From Tyto alba (Eukaryota; Chordata; Aves; Strigiformes; Tytonidae): a DNA stretch of 64,000 bases. The stretch covers positions 9,685,752 to 9,749,751 of the forward strand of contig NW_024881301.1 in NCBI RefSeq assembly GCF_018691265.1, written 5' to 3'. Below are positions 51,646 to 64,000 of this stretch, piece by piece. A program made the position numbers and the translations under genes. The notes beneath the pieces were generated by a model, which searched no databases, was not told the DNA's origin, and worked only from the letters and a program-made list of their open reading frames with translations. Numbering within the stretch: position 1 is the first letter of the stretch; the number at the start of each line of letters is the position of its first letter.

Positions 51646-54600
51646 CTATCAGGACTGGCAAATATATTTGTTTTCAACATCTCTGATGAGTCAGTGAGAC
51701 AGATGTACTTTTCAGGGCTAGGAAAGTCACATTGCTTTCTTATGTATAGCTGAGGTATTTGAAACTGCAAAACAACTTCCCAGAGGAGGGTAGTGAGCCT
51801 CAGCCTGAGACGGCTTAGGCCCTCCTGGAAAACTCACTGCCTGGAACCATTAGAAGGTAAGAAACGGAAACAGCAACTGTAAATGTCAAAGAAGATTCTG
51901 TCTACTCACAAATGATACATTAAAGGTCCCAATCCAGTGGGAGAACTATATATGATATTAAGCTTTCCCCAGACATAGAGCTCTGTTAAATAGAGCTGCA
52001 ACACTTGTAACCAGAGGAGATAAATGTTTTGGATGCTTTTAGAAAGCCTCCTGAAATATTTGTTTCTTTTCAATCTAAACAGATTTATAGCTCAACATGA
52101 ACAAGCTATACCAGGACAAGCAGATAAAAGGGAATGTCTGCAGGTGAAGGTGTTACCATAAAAGAGTGAGCATAGTTCCAACACACCATGTGACCTAGAA
52201 GCAAAAATTGCCAGATACTTAGCTCAGTATTTCTAAAACTGTGGTCTGTAATGTTTCTAAGGGTCGATAAAAGATATAAAATATGTTAAAAGTGTTAGAT
52301 AGCAAAAGCTGCTGTAGTTCATTTCTACAGGAGGTGGGATACAAAGGCAGATTATAACATGAGGCTGCAATGTCCACAAGACAGGGAACTGTAAAAACCC
52401 TTAACTGCTAGCAGCAGCTCAGTTCCTTCAAGGCAAAGGATTAAGTATAAACACATGCAGCCTGTAATTATTGTTTGGTTTGATGCCCCTACAAGACATG
52501 GAAGGAGCTACTTCTGATGCAGTGAGTAAAAAGGCTGGGGTCACGTGGAAAAAGATGAGTCAAAAAATAGTCACAGATGGCTTAAAAAATACTACGCCTG
52601 CCTTATAGGGAGCTGTCTGTTGTTTTCTACAGTCAGAATAAGCTGAGAAATTCACAGAAAGAATCATCTGTGATAGGGAAAGTGGACACCGGGAACTGTC
52701 AGGCAGAGGGCTACATCTTTTCTTGTGTAGACCAGCACAATTTCATCAACTTCAGTGCAACTTCCCAAGTCCATGCCAGCTGAGCACTGTCACATGTACC
52801 TCCAAGAACTGCTATTCAGAAAGATGAGAAAGAATAAAGATCTTGCAAAAATGAAGTCATCACCTACGATACCCACTGGGAGAAAGAAAACTAAATACTT
52901 GTATCTGTAAATCTCTACTCACATACTCCCTTCTCTCAGAAACACACAAATACATAGAGTATGCAAAAGGATGACTGTTTGCTAATCCCTGACTATTGCA
53001 AAGGAAGATAACTAAACCTCTGTAATCAGATCTGTATGAAGCTTCCATTTTTTCATAATAAAACATTCATGTTAAGATGCACTGACAGATTTTACCATCT
53101 TGCCATTTTATTGATTCATAAATAGGAAAGCTCTCATACTTCTGACTGCTTCTCATAAGGAGACTAATTAGATTATTTCATCATCTGGTTCATCAAAGCA
53201 GGAAATACTTACATGTCACAGCTGGCCTCAGACTAAATATCTAGTACCAAGATTTTAAATGAAAACTATTACATCTTCACTGGGTAAGCATTTCATAAAT
53301 GGCTAGACAGTAAAAAATGGTGAGGACAACAGATATCTCACATCTCTGGGCTGCAAAGGGAGCTTTAACTCTAGCAGTGCATTTGGATTTATTTTCACTT
53401 GCTTTTGTACTACCATCATCAAAAAGGCTTTCCATAATGATCAGATCTGGAAAACTGAAGCTATTTAGATTTCTGGCAAAGATTTGTGACTGCGAATTAA
53501 AAAGTCAGAGGCAACATCATTTTAAGTGAATCCTGTGTCATTGATGCAACCTTTCCAAGCAGAGTACTCACCACTATGGAGGGATCAGCTACAACAAAGC
53601 ACATGCCCCACGGAGAGGACCAATCCCACTCGGTTCAATATTCACTGCCCATCATTCCTGTTCCAAATTGTGGTATATCTTCTTCTTCTTCTACACACAC
53701 TGCTTTGTACAATAATCAAATCCTCCAGTAAAGAAGCAAATGTGACAAAGCCAGATATTCAATTTTATTGTCCTTCACCTTCCCTTATGTGTATGTAGGG
53801 GACAAGAATAGTCAAGCTACTCATTTAAAATAAGAGTTTGTTCACCATAGAGATTTGGAGTGAAATTGCCAGCTATTACCAACAGACAGTTAGCAAATGG
53901 CCTAGGCTTTGGATGTCTACTTAAGACCTCTAAAAGAGCAGTGTGATAATGGGTAAATCATTTCCTTTAAAGAGCATTCTCATGAAAATCATATGTAAAA
54001 ACAGAGTCTTAGTATTAATATAATACCAAAACCTCAGTAACTTTGTTATGGAGTAATATAATCCTGTTTTTCTTTCAGACCTATAATGTCATTATCTAAA
54101 AGGCTATACAAAGCCATGATTATATCAACAAAATGAAATTGTTGTGCAGGACAGTTTCCAGTCTCTGTAAATGAGGCTTTTCAACACTAAAAAAACAGAA
54201 GGTTTACTCCTATAATGTTAGGAGGAATATTAACATTGTTGATTTCTGTTGCATTTTTTACTTTGAGGGTTATCACAATTAACCTTAAAGACCACAGGAC
54301 CAAAAAAATAATATATATCTGTGAGTTACATCATTCAGTGAAAACTATAACTATTTAGGTTCCTCTTATGTTCCGCACTTCCTTGACCTTATTAGAAATT
54401 TATAAATCCTTGCAACTTTGTCTGCCCATTAGTTGGTCAGAAATAGCTCTTTATAATCTAAAACCTCTTGGTTTTTTTTAATGAGTTAGGTTGTAGGCCT
54501 CATAAAATTTTAGATGGAAGTTTTGACTGCGTCACTTTCATGTGGGAAAATGTGATTTTTATGTCAGAACTGTCCCTCTGAAACTGTATGAACCAATAGA

Positions 54601-57600
54601 TGAACCATGAACCTCAGAAAAGGACACATACTTTCTTTCTGAACTCAGCCTAACTTTTATAGTCCACAGAGTAATGAAAGATACAAAGGTCACATAGTTA
54701 AAACCACACATTGAACAGTTTGAGGGCAGTAACAGTGTCATAAAAATATTTTCAATGAGCTGTCTCCTGAATTAATAGTGTAGAACTGTTACAAGACAAT
54801 ACTATTAAATAAAAAAATAAAACAGTAAAATTTAGCTAATTCAGTTAATGATCCTGTAAAATCATGACCTGTGTTGATGATATTCTTAGTCTATTACATT
54901 ATTAGCAATTCTTTCAGTTTCCAACTTATATATAATAATTTCTGCCTCCTTTAGCTAAACAAGAAAACTATGACATCTTTCTCTTTTCGACCCTCATCTT
55001 GCAATTTGCATGAATAACACAATTGTTTACCTGGATCCTTCTCTAAGCAAAATAGTTTTTTAAAAAGGAAAATAAGTTAGGGAAAAAAAGGTCAGAAATG
55101 GAATTCATATTTTTGTACTTTCTGCAATTGACCTGTAACCAGCAGTGTACAATGTCCACTGTACTAACGATGCCAGCCAGGGGAATGCACTCACTCTTCT
55201 ATGCTGAAAAATGCTACCACCTCCAAAAAAAGAGATGGATCTTTACAGATTGTAAAGTCTCAAATGTCTGTATGAGCTAGTCCACAACAGTGGCTTAGGG
55301 AGCATTGCAGTGGCACTAGCTGTGGACTAGACTATGAAAGTGTACAATTCCCTTCTCATTATTCTACTGCATTTTGAGCATCAGTTTCCACTTTGTCTGT
55401 TATTTCCTCTTTATAGTCCCTCATTTTCTTATACATTAATGGTTAAAGAAATGCTGTTCAAAGAAGGAAAGAAAATGGAAAAAAGAGAAGGTCTAAAACA
55501 GGCCAAGGTAAGGCATATCCCACTAGTTCTGGGTGCCTATGGGACTGTCAGGTCCACAGAGTTTCATCTAAGGCAAATAGAGGCAATGTTACAGGCAAAA
55601 CAAGAATGTCTGACCTCCCTCTCTCTCAGCAGATATTGCTTGCGTTTACAAAAGGAAAGGAAAACTGAATAAGATTGTCCAATATCCAATTATTGATAAG
55701 CAATACTGCTATTATATTTTAAGACAATTTATTTACTGACAGGGGGAGAAAAGAAGACATGCCACTGCATATTGTATGTCAGAGGAAAAAAATCTTACTT
55801 GAATATTTGTCTTCATAGCATTTTATTAGAAGTATGTTAACCATTGATACTATCACCCTAGCTGATCTGAAAAAAGTTACCTATATGCAGAGGCAGGCAT
55901 ATAATTTCCTTTATGGTCATCAAATGAGGCCTCACTTTGTTCTTTTGTTATCACACAGGTAGCACTAGAAAACTGATAAATAAAATTCTAGTTGTGGAAA
56001 ACAATCCTGTTATGGTACTGTTGTTCTGTTTATCTTCTTTACTGCTGATTCTTTTCTATCCTCATTCCTACAAATTAGGCAACACAAGGATTAACATAGA
56101 AAACACAGCTTTCTCTAACGTGGCTTGTACATTTTTACGTTCCTGTGACAGCAGCCAATTTCGCTAATGCCACAATTTCAAATCCTCAGCTCCAGGAGTG
56201 TGGCCACATAGTACTTCAGATGCCTCAGGATACCTGCCTTTGCACATTCAATTATGCTGTTGCTTGCATTTACTAAGCAGACCCTCTTTCTTCCTTCACC
56301 TGCAGCTACTTGTTTCCAACACCATGCTATACTCTGTTATGGACAGCTGTTTGTGCGAACAGGTAATAAATCAATTCAAATTGGATTTTCCTAAACCACA
56401 GAATTTTATGGTCAAACCTTCCCAGCAGTTACATGAAATTTAAGGTAATTCCAATAACACCAATGAGACTCTGATGTAACAAAATAAAGTTACTGATCTG
56501 TAAATGGATGCTTGATTGACACAAATCCATTGAGAAACAGAAGATGGAAAAGGAGAAAGGAAGAGCTAAACAGCAATAACCAGATCTTATGGAAAGTCTG
56601 ACTTATTTTGTCATAAGTAAATGGCAAACTACTAACTGAAATATGTAAGTGTTCTGAAAGGAGCAATAGTCATTTCAAGTTTTGTCATCACAGGGAAAAG
56701 ATTAAAAATGCCACATTTCTTAAGAAAAACAACACTGGGATTCCAGTGCCAAGATTCCAGTGTCAGCTGTGCCTCCCAGCCCTCCTTCTTATGGAACTGA
56801 TAGGGAGCTAAAAAGCCAGAATGGAGGACCACTGAGGAGGACCACCTGCAGTTTGGCAGCCAGATTGCTTCCAAGAGAGGATGCCTGGAAACCACAAGCA
56901 CATCAGGTCTCAGCTCCACAGAGCAAGGCCCACAACTAATCCCAGAACAGCCCATGTGGCAGGCTGAGATCTAAAGCTAAAACCCTAGGCTCTGCAACAC
57001 ACCAGTGGAGTTCAAGAAATTTAATAAAAAATATTTGCCAGTGAAAACTAATTTTTTTTTTTTTTAGAAAATTTTCAATCCACCCAAAGAACAACCCTGA
57101 TGAGGTGATAGCCTCACCTCCTTTATGCCAGCAATTAAAATCCTCATAGCTAAGCCCAGCAAGGTGACCCAGCCTGGTTAGAGTTGCTTTGATGACAGTT
57201 TAGTGATGCTAAGGCAACTTGAAGCTGCCATAGGACCAGTGAAACCACCCATCTGTCCAACCCTCTGTGTGCTCCCTGCACTGTTGAGATGTGGCCAGGG
57301 CCATGGCAACCTACCCTGGCAGATGCTCTGCTGTTCACTTATTAGCGTCAATCTTAGGCCTTTGAAAAAACACCAAGCAAAAATTTATCTATCATGCAGT
57401 CCCCAGGCAAGGTTTTCAACCATGTGCATTATTGGGGCATCTCTAATCAAGTAAAAAGTACTTTTTCCCCATAAATTAGTAACATTAGGGCACTGGCAAG
57501 TAAAAATTAAAAGGTATTAAATTTTTAGCAATGTACAACCCTGGTTGTTATTCAAAGGAGAGCATACCCATGATTCACACTACTTCAACAGACCAGTTTT

Positions 57601-58710
57601 GCATGTACACACAAATACACATACGCGTGTGATTCTCTCTACAAAATACTGGCAGACCAGTCACTCTCCCAGCACTTACAAATGCTATTCTCTCAAACCA
57701 GGACATAGACGTAGCATCTGTTGCCATGCCCTACCACATCTGACCACCATGCCACAGACAGGATTGTACCTGTTCTCTTCTCAGGTTATCACCATCTTGT
57801 TTGGAGAACCCAAGATGCCTTCTCCAGCAGCAAAGAGCAATTTTGGCTGAGCCCTAGCAACATCTTCTTGTGTGAGATTTCCATCATACTGTTCTGTAAG
57901 AAGCTCCCTTCTCACCTTGAGAACAACCTGTAACACACAATTTAGGAACTCTGATTTGCAGGAGCATCCTCTCCCAAAGGTCTCTGGTTAGATTGGTCCA
58001 TGCAAGTTGCTTCTGACAACCAAAATTTCCACTCACCCCTCCCTGCATTGTGATTTTTAACTGTTTAACAACTGCAGACTCAGGCTTTGCCAATGCAACA
58101 AAGCAGATTTTGTCCCTAAGCAAAACATGTCCCTAACAAGACAAAGGCTGGCCCTTCATTGTATGTGTAACAGCTTATCTACACCTACCAGTTTTTCTTC
58201 CTGGTTGCTTTTTCCAACTTCCCACTATTCTCAAAATAACATCAGCATTCACTTACCACCACTAATGGAAATTACCTAGTCATTTTAGGGAAGGGACTTT
58301 ATGATGTTTTTTTCCTGTAACAGCAGAGCCCTTGCTTCACACTAGGTCACAGCATGCACCTCTTCTACCAATACCAGCCCTGACCAAAGTACAGTAAGGC
58401 TCCTCCTGATCCTGGAAGTCCTTCCTGTGGAGGAGTCAGGGTGTACCCAGGGCAGGTGCACCCAGCAAGATCAGAGAAGCATTTTTAAGGTCTTGCAGTT
58501 TAGACATTGGCTCTGTGAAACAGCAGCTTCCTTCCGCAGACATGTTCTCCACAAAAAGCAATCCCCAGCCAGGTGAGGAATGAAAAGCATGGGATAGCGG
58601 TGTGCTGCACTAGGACATTCTGTTATTACAACCCAAACATGCTACTGTGGCAAAATTTAAGTCAAGCAAGATCCACTAGACTGTCAGACTATTCAGAAAA
58701 TGTTTAATAG

Positions 58711-59566
58711 CATTGTTTAATGTCTTCATCAATGACATAGACAGTGGGATCAAGTGCACCCTCAGCAAGTTTGCAGACAAACACCAAGCTGAGTGGTGTG
58801 GTTGACGTGCCTGAGGGATGGGATGCCATCCAGAGGGCCCTGGACAAGCTAGAAAAGTGGGCCCATGTGAACCTCATGAGGTTCAACAAGGCCAAGTGCA
58901 AGGTCCTGCACCTGGGTTGGGGCAAGCACTGGTATCAGTGCAGGCCGGGGGATTAAGGAATTGAAAGCAGCCCTGCAATAAAGGATTTAGGGGTGTTGGT
59001 GGATGAAAAACTGGACATGAGCCAGCCACAAGTGCTCACAGCCCAGAAGGCCAACTGCATACTGGGTTGCATCAAGAGAAGTGTGGCCAGAAGGTTGAGG
59101 GAGGTGATTCTGTCCCTCTACTCCACTCTGGTGAGACCCCACCTGCAGTGCTGTGTCCAGCTCGGGGGCCCTTGGTGCAACAAAGACATGGACGTACTCA
59201 GGTGGGTGCAGAGGAGGCCACAAAGATTACCATGGGGCTGAAGCACCTCCTCTACGAGGACAGGCTGAGAGAATTGGGGTTGTTCAACCTGGAGAAGAGA
59301 AGGGTCCAGGGAGACCTTACTGCAGCCTTTCTGTACTTAAAGGGGGCCTATAAGAAGGGGGGTTTTAGCAGGGCCTGTTGCAATAAGATGGGGGGTAATG
59401 GTTTTAAACTAAAAGGGGGTAGATTTAGTCTAGATATAAGGAAGAAAACTTTTATGACGAGGGTGGTGAAACACTGGAACAGGTTGTACCCAGAGAGTTG
59501 ATAGATGCCTCATCCCTGGAAACATTCAAGGTCAGGTTGGAAGGGGCTCTGAGAAACCTGATCTAG
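58711..59566 (+). pseudogene. Broken remnant of CR1 ORF2 (reverse transcriptase C-terminal part)
   Basis: The remnant covers the region after the RT catalytic core. Recognisable stretches are LSKFADN.TKLSG (58759-58800), [64 protein letters not shown] and KHWNRL. The frame changes at least three times: at the A-rich stretch near 58783, between about 59200 and 59240, and near 59487, where a small insertion throws off the final part. After that last shift the frame runs to a TAG at 59564-59566. There is no start codon and the element lacks its 5' two-thirds, so it cannot move on its own. The 58744-58956, 58993-59241 and 59067-59501 frames are pieces of this single dead ORF. Confidence 0.88.
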
Positions 59567-59656
59567 TTGAAGAAGTCCCTGTTCATTGTAGGGGGCTTGG
59601 TCTAGATGACCTTTAAAGGTCCCTTCCAACCCAAACTAGTCTATGATTCTGTGAAA
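58711..59656 (+). mobile_element. CR1 LINE, 5'-truncated, relatively young copy
   Basis: About 945 bp of chicken-repeat-1 type LINE. The left end begins within the reverse-transcriptase ORF2 at the segment encoding the '[10 protein letters not shown]' type motif. It continues through the ORF2 C-terminus into the diagnostic 3' end: a GATGACCTTTAAAGGTCCC stretch, then CTTCCAACCCAAACTAGTC, then a short tail of the TCTATGATTCTGTG type. CR1 copies are normally 5'-truncated, lack a poly(A) tail and usually leave no target duplication, and all of this fits here. The sequence is close to what I remember of avian CR1, so this is the youngest LINE copy in the window. The left boundary is accurate to about 15 bp. 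Confidence 0.93.
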
Positions 59657-62600
59657 ATACCTGCCAGCTGGGATACCACAAGACTCTTCAGCAACTTGAA
59701 CAAGCTTCATCCCTTGGTTATTCTCTAGCCATCTTCTATTCCCTTACTGTCATGTTCAACCAAAAATAAGCAGTAGGTAAGTTTTAACTGGTATGTTGAG
59801 GCTAATGAACACAATTCTCACGGCATAGTAGCGTAATTTTATAGTTGTTTATGCAGTTTGGAAATCAATTTTCCAAGTCAACTCCCTACTGCTGCTGACA
59901 CCTACCTGAGCTGAATCCTACAAAGAGGTAAGAGGTGCTCACTTACTTCAGTTTTTTAATAATGTTTAATCTTGCGAAAAACCTTTCCTGTTTCCACAGG
60001 AGTTCACGCCTAGCAATCACTATTCCAAAAACATATCTTACTGGTATAATTCTTTTTACTTTATAGAAGTTTAAAAATACAAGTAAAGGTCATATGCTAA
60101 TTTGACATTTCAAAATCATACTCAAACCTGAAGCTTCATAAAAGTAAGTTTGATTATGACACTTGATGTACTCTACGTATAGAAGCAGCTTAAAATTACT
60201 TCTTATTGCCTTATGAACTGAGATTTTTTTTTGCAGTAAGACATAATTTTAAAAGGCCTTAAATAGTGGTGAACACCTAGCCAAAGAATATTTTGATCAT
60301 TGTGCCGCTAAAATAACAGCAGATGTACCAAATAAAATACTTTCCAAAAATTCTTGAGCAATCACAGTTCTCACTTCACCAAACTGCCACAAAAAGAATT
60401 TAGAATTGGAAAAAACTTTTTTGTCAATGTTGTTAGTAAAATACCCACTTCACCTATTTTTCCTTGAAATGTGTGAATTTTGATATGCCAAAATGGAAAA
60501 GCAGAAAATCTCTTTAAAAATTGGAGGAAAAAAACCTGTCATTTCCTAGGAACACTGAAGATGTGCATAATACTTAGGCTTCTACTTACCATATTCACCT
60601 CAACATCTCATTACTATCCTGTATTCTTCTATCTTTACCTTCTCCCTTGTTCTTTCATTTCTTACCAAGTTTGTATACTCTTCAGATCAGGTTTTCTTTT
60701 TTGTACAAGGCTGGACACAACAGAGGACAATATAGAGCAACTGATGTAGATAATATTATTCTTTTCTAAAGGGAAACTGGATCTTAAATTGTCTTTTCAT
60801 ATTAGCTGGCTTCACTTGTCACTGATTTTTCAATACGCTTCAGATTCTGCCTCAGAGGAATCATCTGACTGACACTGAAAGATTTAATGGCTGGTTGGGG
60901 ACAGCTGGGATTTTGGACAGCTAGAAAAGTGTAAGAGGCCATTTAAATTATGAATTAAGCATAACAGGCCAATAATTATGTTTAAAAGATGAGCCTGAAA
61001 CTATCAACTGCTACTACCACCATGAGATTTCAGAGTTAGAAACAAACTGAGATACACTGATCCTCCTGAGAAGACTCAGTAGTTTCAGGTTGGCTGCAGA
61101 TGTAGAACACCACTTCTGTCATATTCACAAGGTTTTCTTCATAGCCAGAGCACTGGAAAGGTAGCAGAACGAACAGCTGTCCAGGGCACAGTTTTGTAAC
61201 TATTTATGACGGGATCAGGTATTATTTAGACTCCAATCTTCAAATTTTGATTTCCAGTCTGAGAAGCTTACAGCCTGCCTGCACACGCCCTCTACATACA
61301 AACCATACTCAGGAGGTTGCATTCCCAGCTCCTGGAATTAGCTGCTCAGCTTCTGAGCGCAGCAACTCAGGAGGCAGAGTAAGGGCTAGAAGGCTGTGAC
61401 ATGCAAAGGGACTCCACAGAAAAGACAAATTAAATAGGTCATTCTTAAACACCTTGAAAAAGGTCGTTCCCTTAGAAGGGTCCTGCTGCTTAGCTCAAAG
61501 GAGAAAGGAGGTTTCCTGATCTCTAAGATTGTTCATCCCTTTCCTTTATTTGCAATTAAAAGGTAATCTAGAGCCATTTGTAGCAGCGGATGTGGAACTG
61601 ACAATATCGTCATTTCTTGTGCTGTTTTATATAGTACAAAGGAAAAGAAAACAAGGTATGTGCAGCAGTTATAATTTATTCCATACTGGAGTCTCATACA
61701 CTCATTTAGTACTGGATGAGACCATCTTGGAAGGGCAGGGGAATTCTGCCTGGGAACTCAGAAGCTCCAGGTAGGGAATGTCTTGTAAAACTGAAAGCAA
61801 ATAAAGAACCTTCTTATCCTTTATAGTTGTAGGTAAGGTTTCTTACGTACTAACAGTTTAAAATGTAGGCTAATAAAATCACGCAGCAAGAAGTGTTTTG
61901 CCTGGTAACTACTTTCAATGTTACTTTACTTACCTATTTTGAGTATATGGTTAACTGCTAGCAGAAGGATAAAAAAGAAGAAAGAAAAAAGCATTTTCCT
62001 TGTTCTGTTAACTCCACTGCTCCAATAGGCAAAACATGAAATTGAACAGTAATAGAGAAACTGGGTCTGCAAATAAGACACAAGTTTTTATTTTAATTTT
62101 TATTAGAAAATTATTTTTAAATAATTTGCTAAATTTTAAATTTTAATTTAAAAACCTTCACAGCTCATCAGATTACCAAAAGGGAAATAAATGTATAGGA
62201 AATAATGCAATGCATTTTGTTCCCAGTTATTAAGAGTCAGAACTCAGCAGCTTGCCATCAGGAAAATCATCTTGTCCAGCAGCTCTGCCTCTACTGCTAC
62301 AAATGAGTAAGTGGCAGAGACTTCATTAAGTCTTATTCTTTTATTTTTCAAAGCAAATCTAAGGGCAGCAAAGGACATACAAAGTGTATCATTCTTAAAA
62401 AAAAAAAAAAAGAGAGAGATCAGTTTTATGCTAGCTGAAGAAAACAGCTCACTGGCATGGCTTTTTCATGTTGCAACATAAGGAAAGAAAATTTTTGAAA
62501 TACTTATAATCTGTTAATTTCAGTTAAATCTAACAGCTTCATATGCATAATTTGTAAGATGTTGAGACTGATCATTTACAATGTATTCAAAGAATGAATG

Positions 62601-63123
62601 TCATATACAGAAAAATGGAATTCCTGACTGTTTTAAATGTGCGATTTCACACAGAATGTGGTCAGTCAGCAATTCATTTGCCAATTAACAGAAGCACTGC
62701 TCCTTTAATTTCCTCCAAGGTAGACAGACAGACACAAACATGTAGGAGGATACACTGCCTTCGAAATTATTTTAGCTCAAAATCCATTGTTTTGTAAAAA
62801 ACAGTCTTCTTTAAGGAAACATGTAATTAAGAACTGTTTACTTCCACTGCCACTCTTTAAAAATAATATATTATCATTCTTTGAAAATAATACAAGGGCA
62901 ACATTATAGCAATTATGATGCTCAGATTTGATAGCTGCAGTGAGAATAGTTTAAAATATCTTTCTTTTCTTGAGGTTTCATAAAAACAGAGATGGACTTA
63001 CACTCCAACATTGGTATTTAAATATCTCAAGATCATCAAAATAATAGACCAGCTCATACAAATGGAGATACCATTAAATAGATATCCTGTCACTTCAAGA
63101 ATTTTAACTGAAGTGCAGTTGGT
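59657..63123. other. Intergenic or METTL4 3'-UTR-proximal AT-rich sequence
   Basis: I see no exon, RNA gene or recognisable transposon between the young CR1 and the METTL4 3' end. The right part may belong to the METTL4 3' UTR. An A/T-only-like block at about 62090-62155 and a short A run followed by GA repeats at 62397-62420 are low complexity. Open frames here, such as the 81-codon frame near 61.6 kb and the 89-codon frame near 60.6 kb, have no recognisable domain and look random. Confidence 0.6.
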
Positions 63124-63129
63124 TTTATT
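63124..63129 (-). terminator. METTL4: Candidate polyadenylation signal for METTL4
   Basis: AATAAA on the minus strand (TTTATT on the plus strand), about 96 bases past the METTL4 stop codon. This is the first canonical hexamer I see after the stop. Further candidates lie near 62340 and in the very AT-rich block around 62090-62110, so the 3' UTR could be about 0.1 kb or more than 1 kb. AT-rich sequence yields this hexamer often by chance, so which one is used is open. Confidence 0.35.
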
Positions 63130-63224
63130 TCTGTTACCTTCTGAGTGCACCATCAGTAATAAAGACAACTTTGAGAGCCTGCTGGGAAGGTGCGGAATTT
63201 CAGAATTAAGCTACAACACCCAAC

Positions 63225-63455
<231 letters not shown>

Positions 63456-64000
63456 CTAGTGGGTAAAAAACTGAAAGTTTCATTAAAAAAGGGTGTTTCA
63501 GAGGTTTCATCAAACAGCTGGACTATTTATAGTGAGAAAGTCATTTTAAATAAGTGCCCTTGAGATACTGAACAATACTCGCAAGGCCTTCAATAGCCTT
63601 GATTTATTGGTTTTCATTTAGAGAACAGGAATGAGGATTTATTTCAGGCTCTACATAGATGAGTTCTGAATTTTTCACTAATATCAACCAAGCATCTCAT
63701 AAAGACTCATTTAGCTTCTGTAACACAGAGGCAACATTTCTAAAAATAGATAAATAAAACTTTTCCTTAACTAAGATCACACTCTTTTTCTCTGCATCTT
63801 AAAGGGTATAAAAGCATTTTTTTGATGACAACTGTTAAAAGGTAACATAAGAAACAAGAGTTAAATAAGCATAGCACTAAAAGCGCTATAAAAATGCAGG
63901 GATTTCTTTTTCCCCAACATCAAATTGGCAACTGAAGAAATATTTATATAACTGTGTTCATTCATTCAGTAAGATAAATCTCAAATTTCTTCAACAATTG

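Larger units (their letters stand above)
30721..58710. other. Intergenic gene desert
   Basis: About 28 kb without a recognisable exon or a nameable transposon. It contains the homopolymer tracts, X-box-like sites, GC-richer islands and the unidentified 51.4-51.6 kb frame listed separately. The absence of young repeats over such a length is itself typical of bird intergenic DNA. Conserved non-coding elements may well be present but cannot be picked out from one sequence. Confidence 0.55.

Noticed and set aside
57102..57120. GAGGTGA/TCACCTC hairpin with a 5-base loop
   Set aside because: Seven-base arms are expected several times by chance in a 64-kb window.

Overview
This is vertebrate nuclear DNA, almost certainly from a bird. 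It is AT-rich, it has no bacterial-style gene packing, and the repeats I can recognise are avian: CR1 LINEs, including one fairly young 5'-truncated copy with the canonical CR1 3' end, and long terminal repeats of families I know from bird genomes. Nothing in the sequence fixes the bird order.

Nearly the whole window is a gene desert. The one protein-coding feature I can support is at the far right: the terminal coding exon of METTL4 (an MT-A70 family adenine N6-methyltransferase), on the minus strand at 63225-63370. It has a strong splice acceptor and encodes the conserved C-terminus of the protein. Its 3' UTR points left into the desert. In human, the 3' side of METTL4 faces a long gene-poor interval towards ADCYAP1. 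The window is therefore best read as the avian counterpart of that desert, which would explain why about 63 kb contains no other convincing exon. This placement is inferred from remembered human gene order and was not computed.

Layout, left to right. 1-7.1 kb: unique AT-rich sequence with two strong small inverted repeats near 4.7 and 5.1 kb. About 7.16-8.82 kb: an old, decayed CR1 split by an antisense ERV LTR (7900-8611), whose internal polypyrimidine tract has expanded into a roughly 390-bp purine/pyrimidine array made mostly of two related heptamers. 9.69-10.05 kb: a probable short retroviral solo LTR. 10-21.6 kb: unique sequence with a (GATA)n microsatellite and a faint ancient repeat. 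21624-22756: an intact ERVL-type solo LTR with a 5-bp target duplication. 22.96-23.37 kb and about 30.45-30.72 kb: ancient antisense CR1 fragments. 30.7-58.7 kb: unique sequence with poly(A/T) tracts, a few GC-richer islands and some RFX X-box-like sites. 58711-59656: the young CR1 carrying a broken ORF2 remnant. 59.7-63.1 kb: unique AT-rich sequence and the METTL4 3' UTR. 63225-63370: METTL4 last exon.

Almost all open reading frames in the window are chance frames, or frames inside repeats. I found no tRNA, rRNA, CRISPR array or novel multi-gene system.
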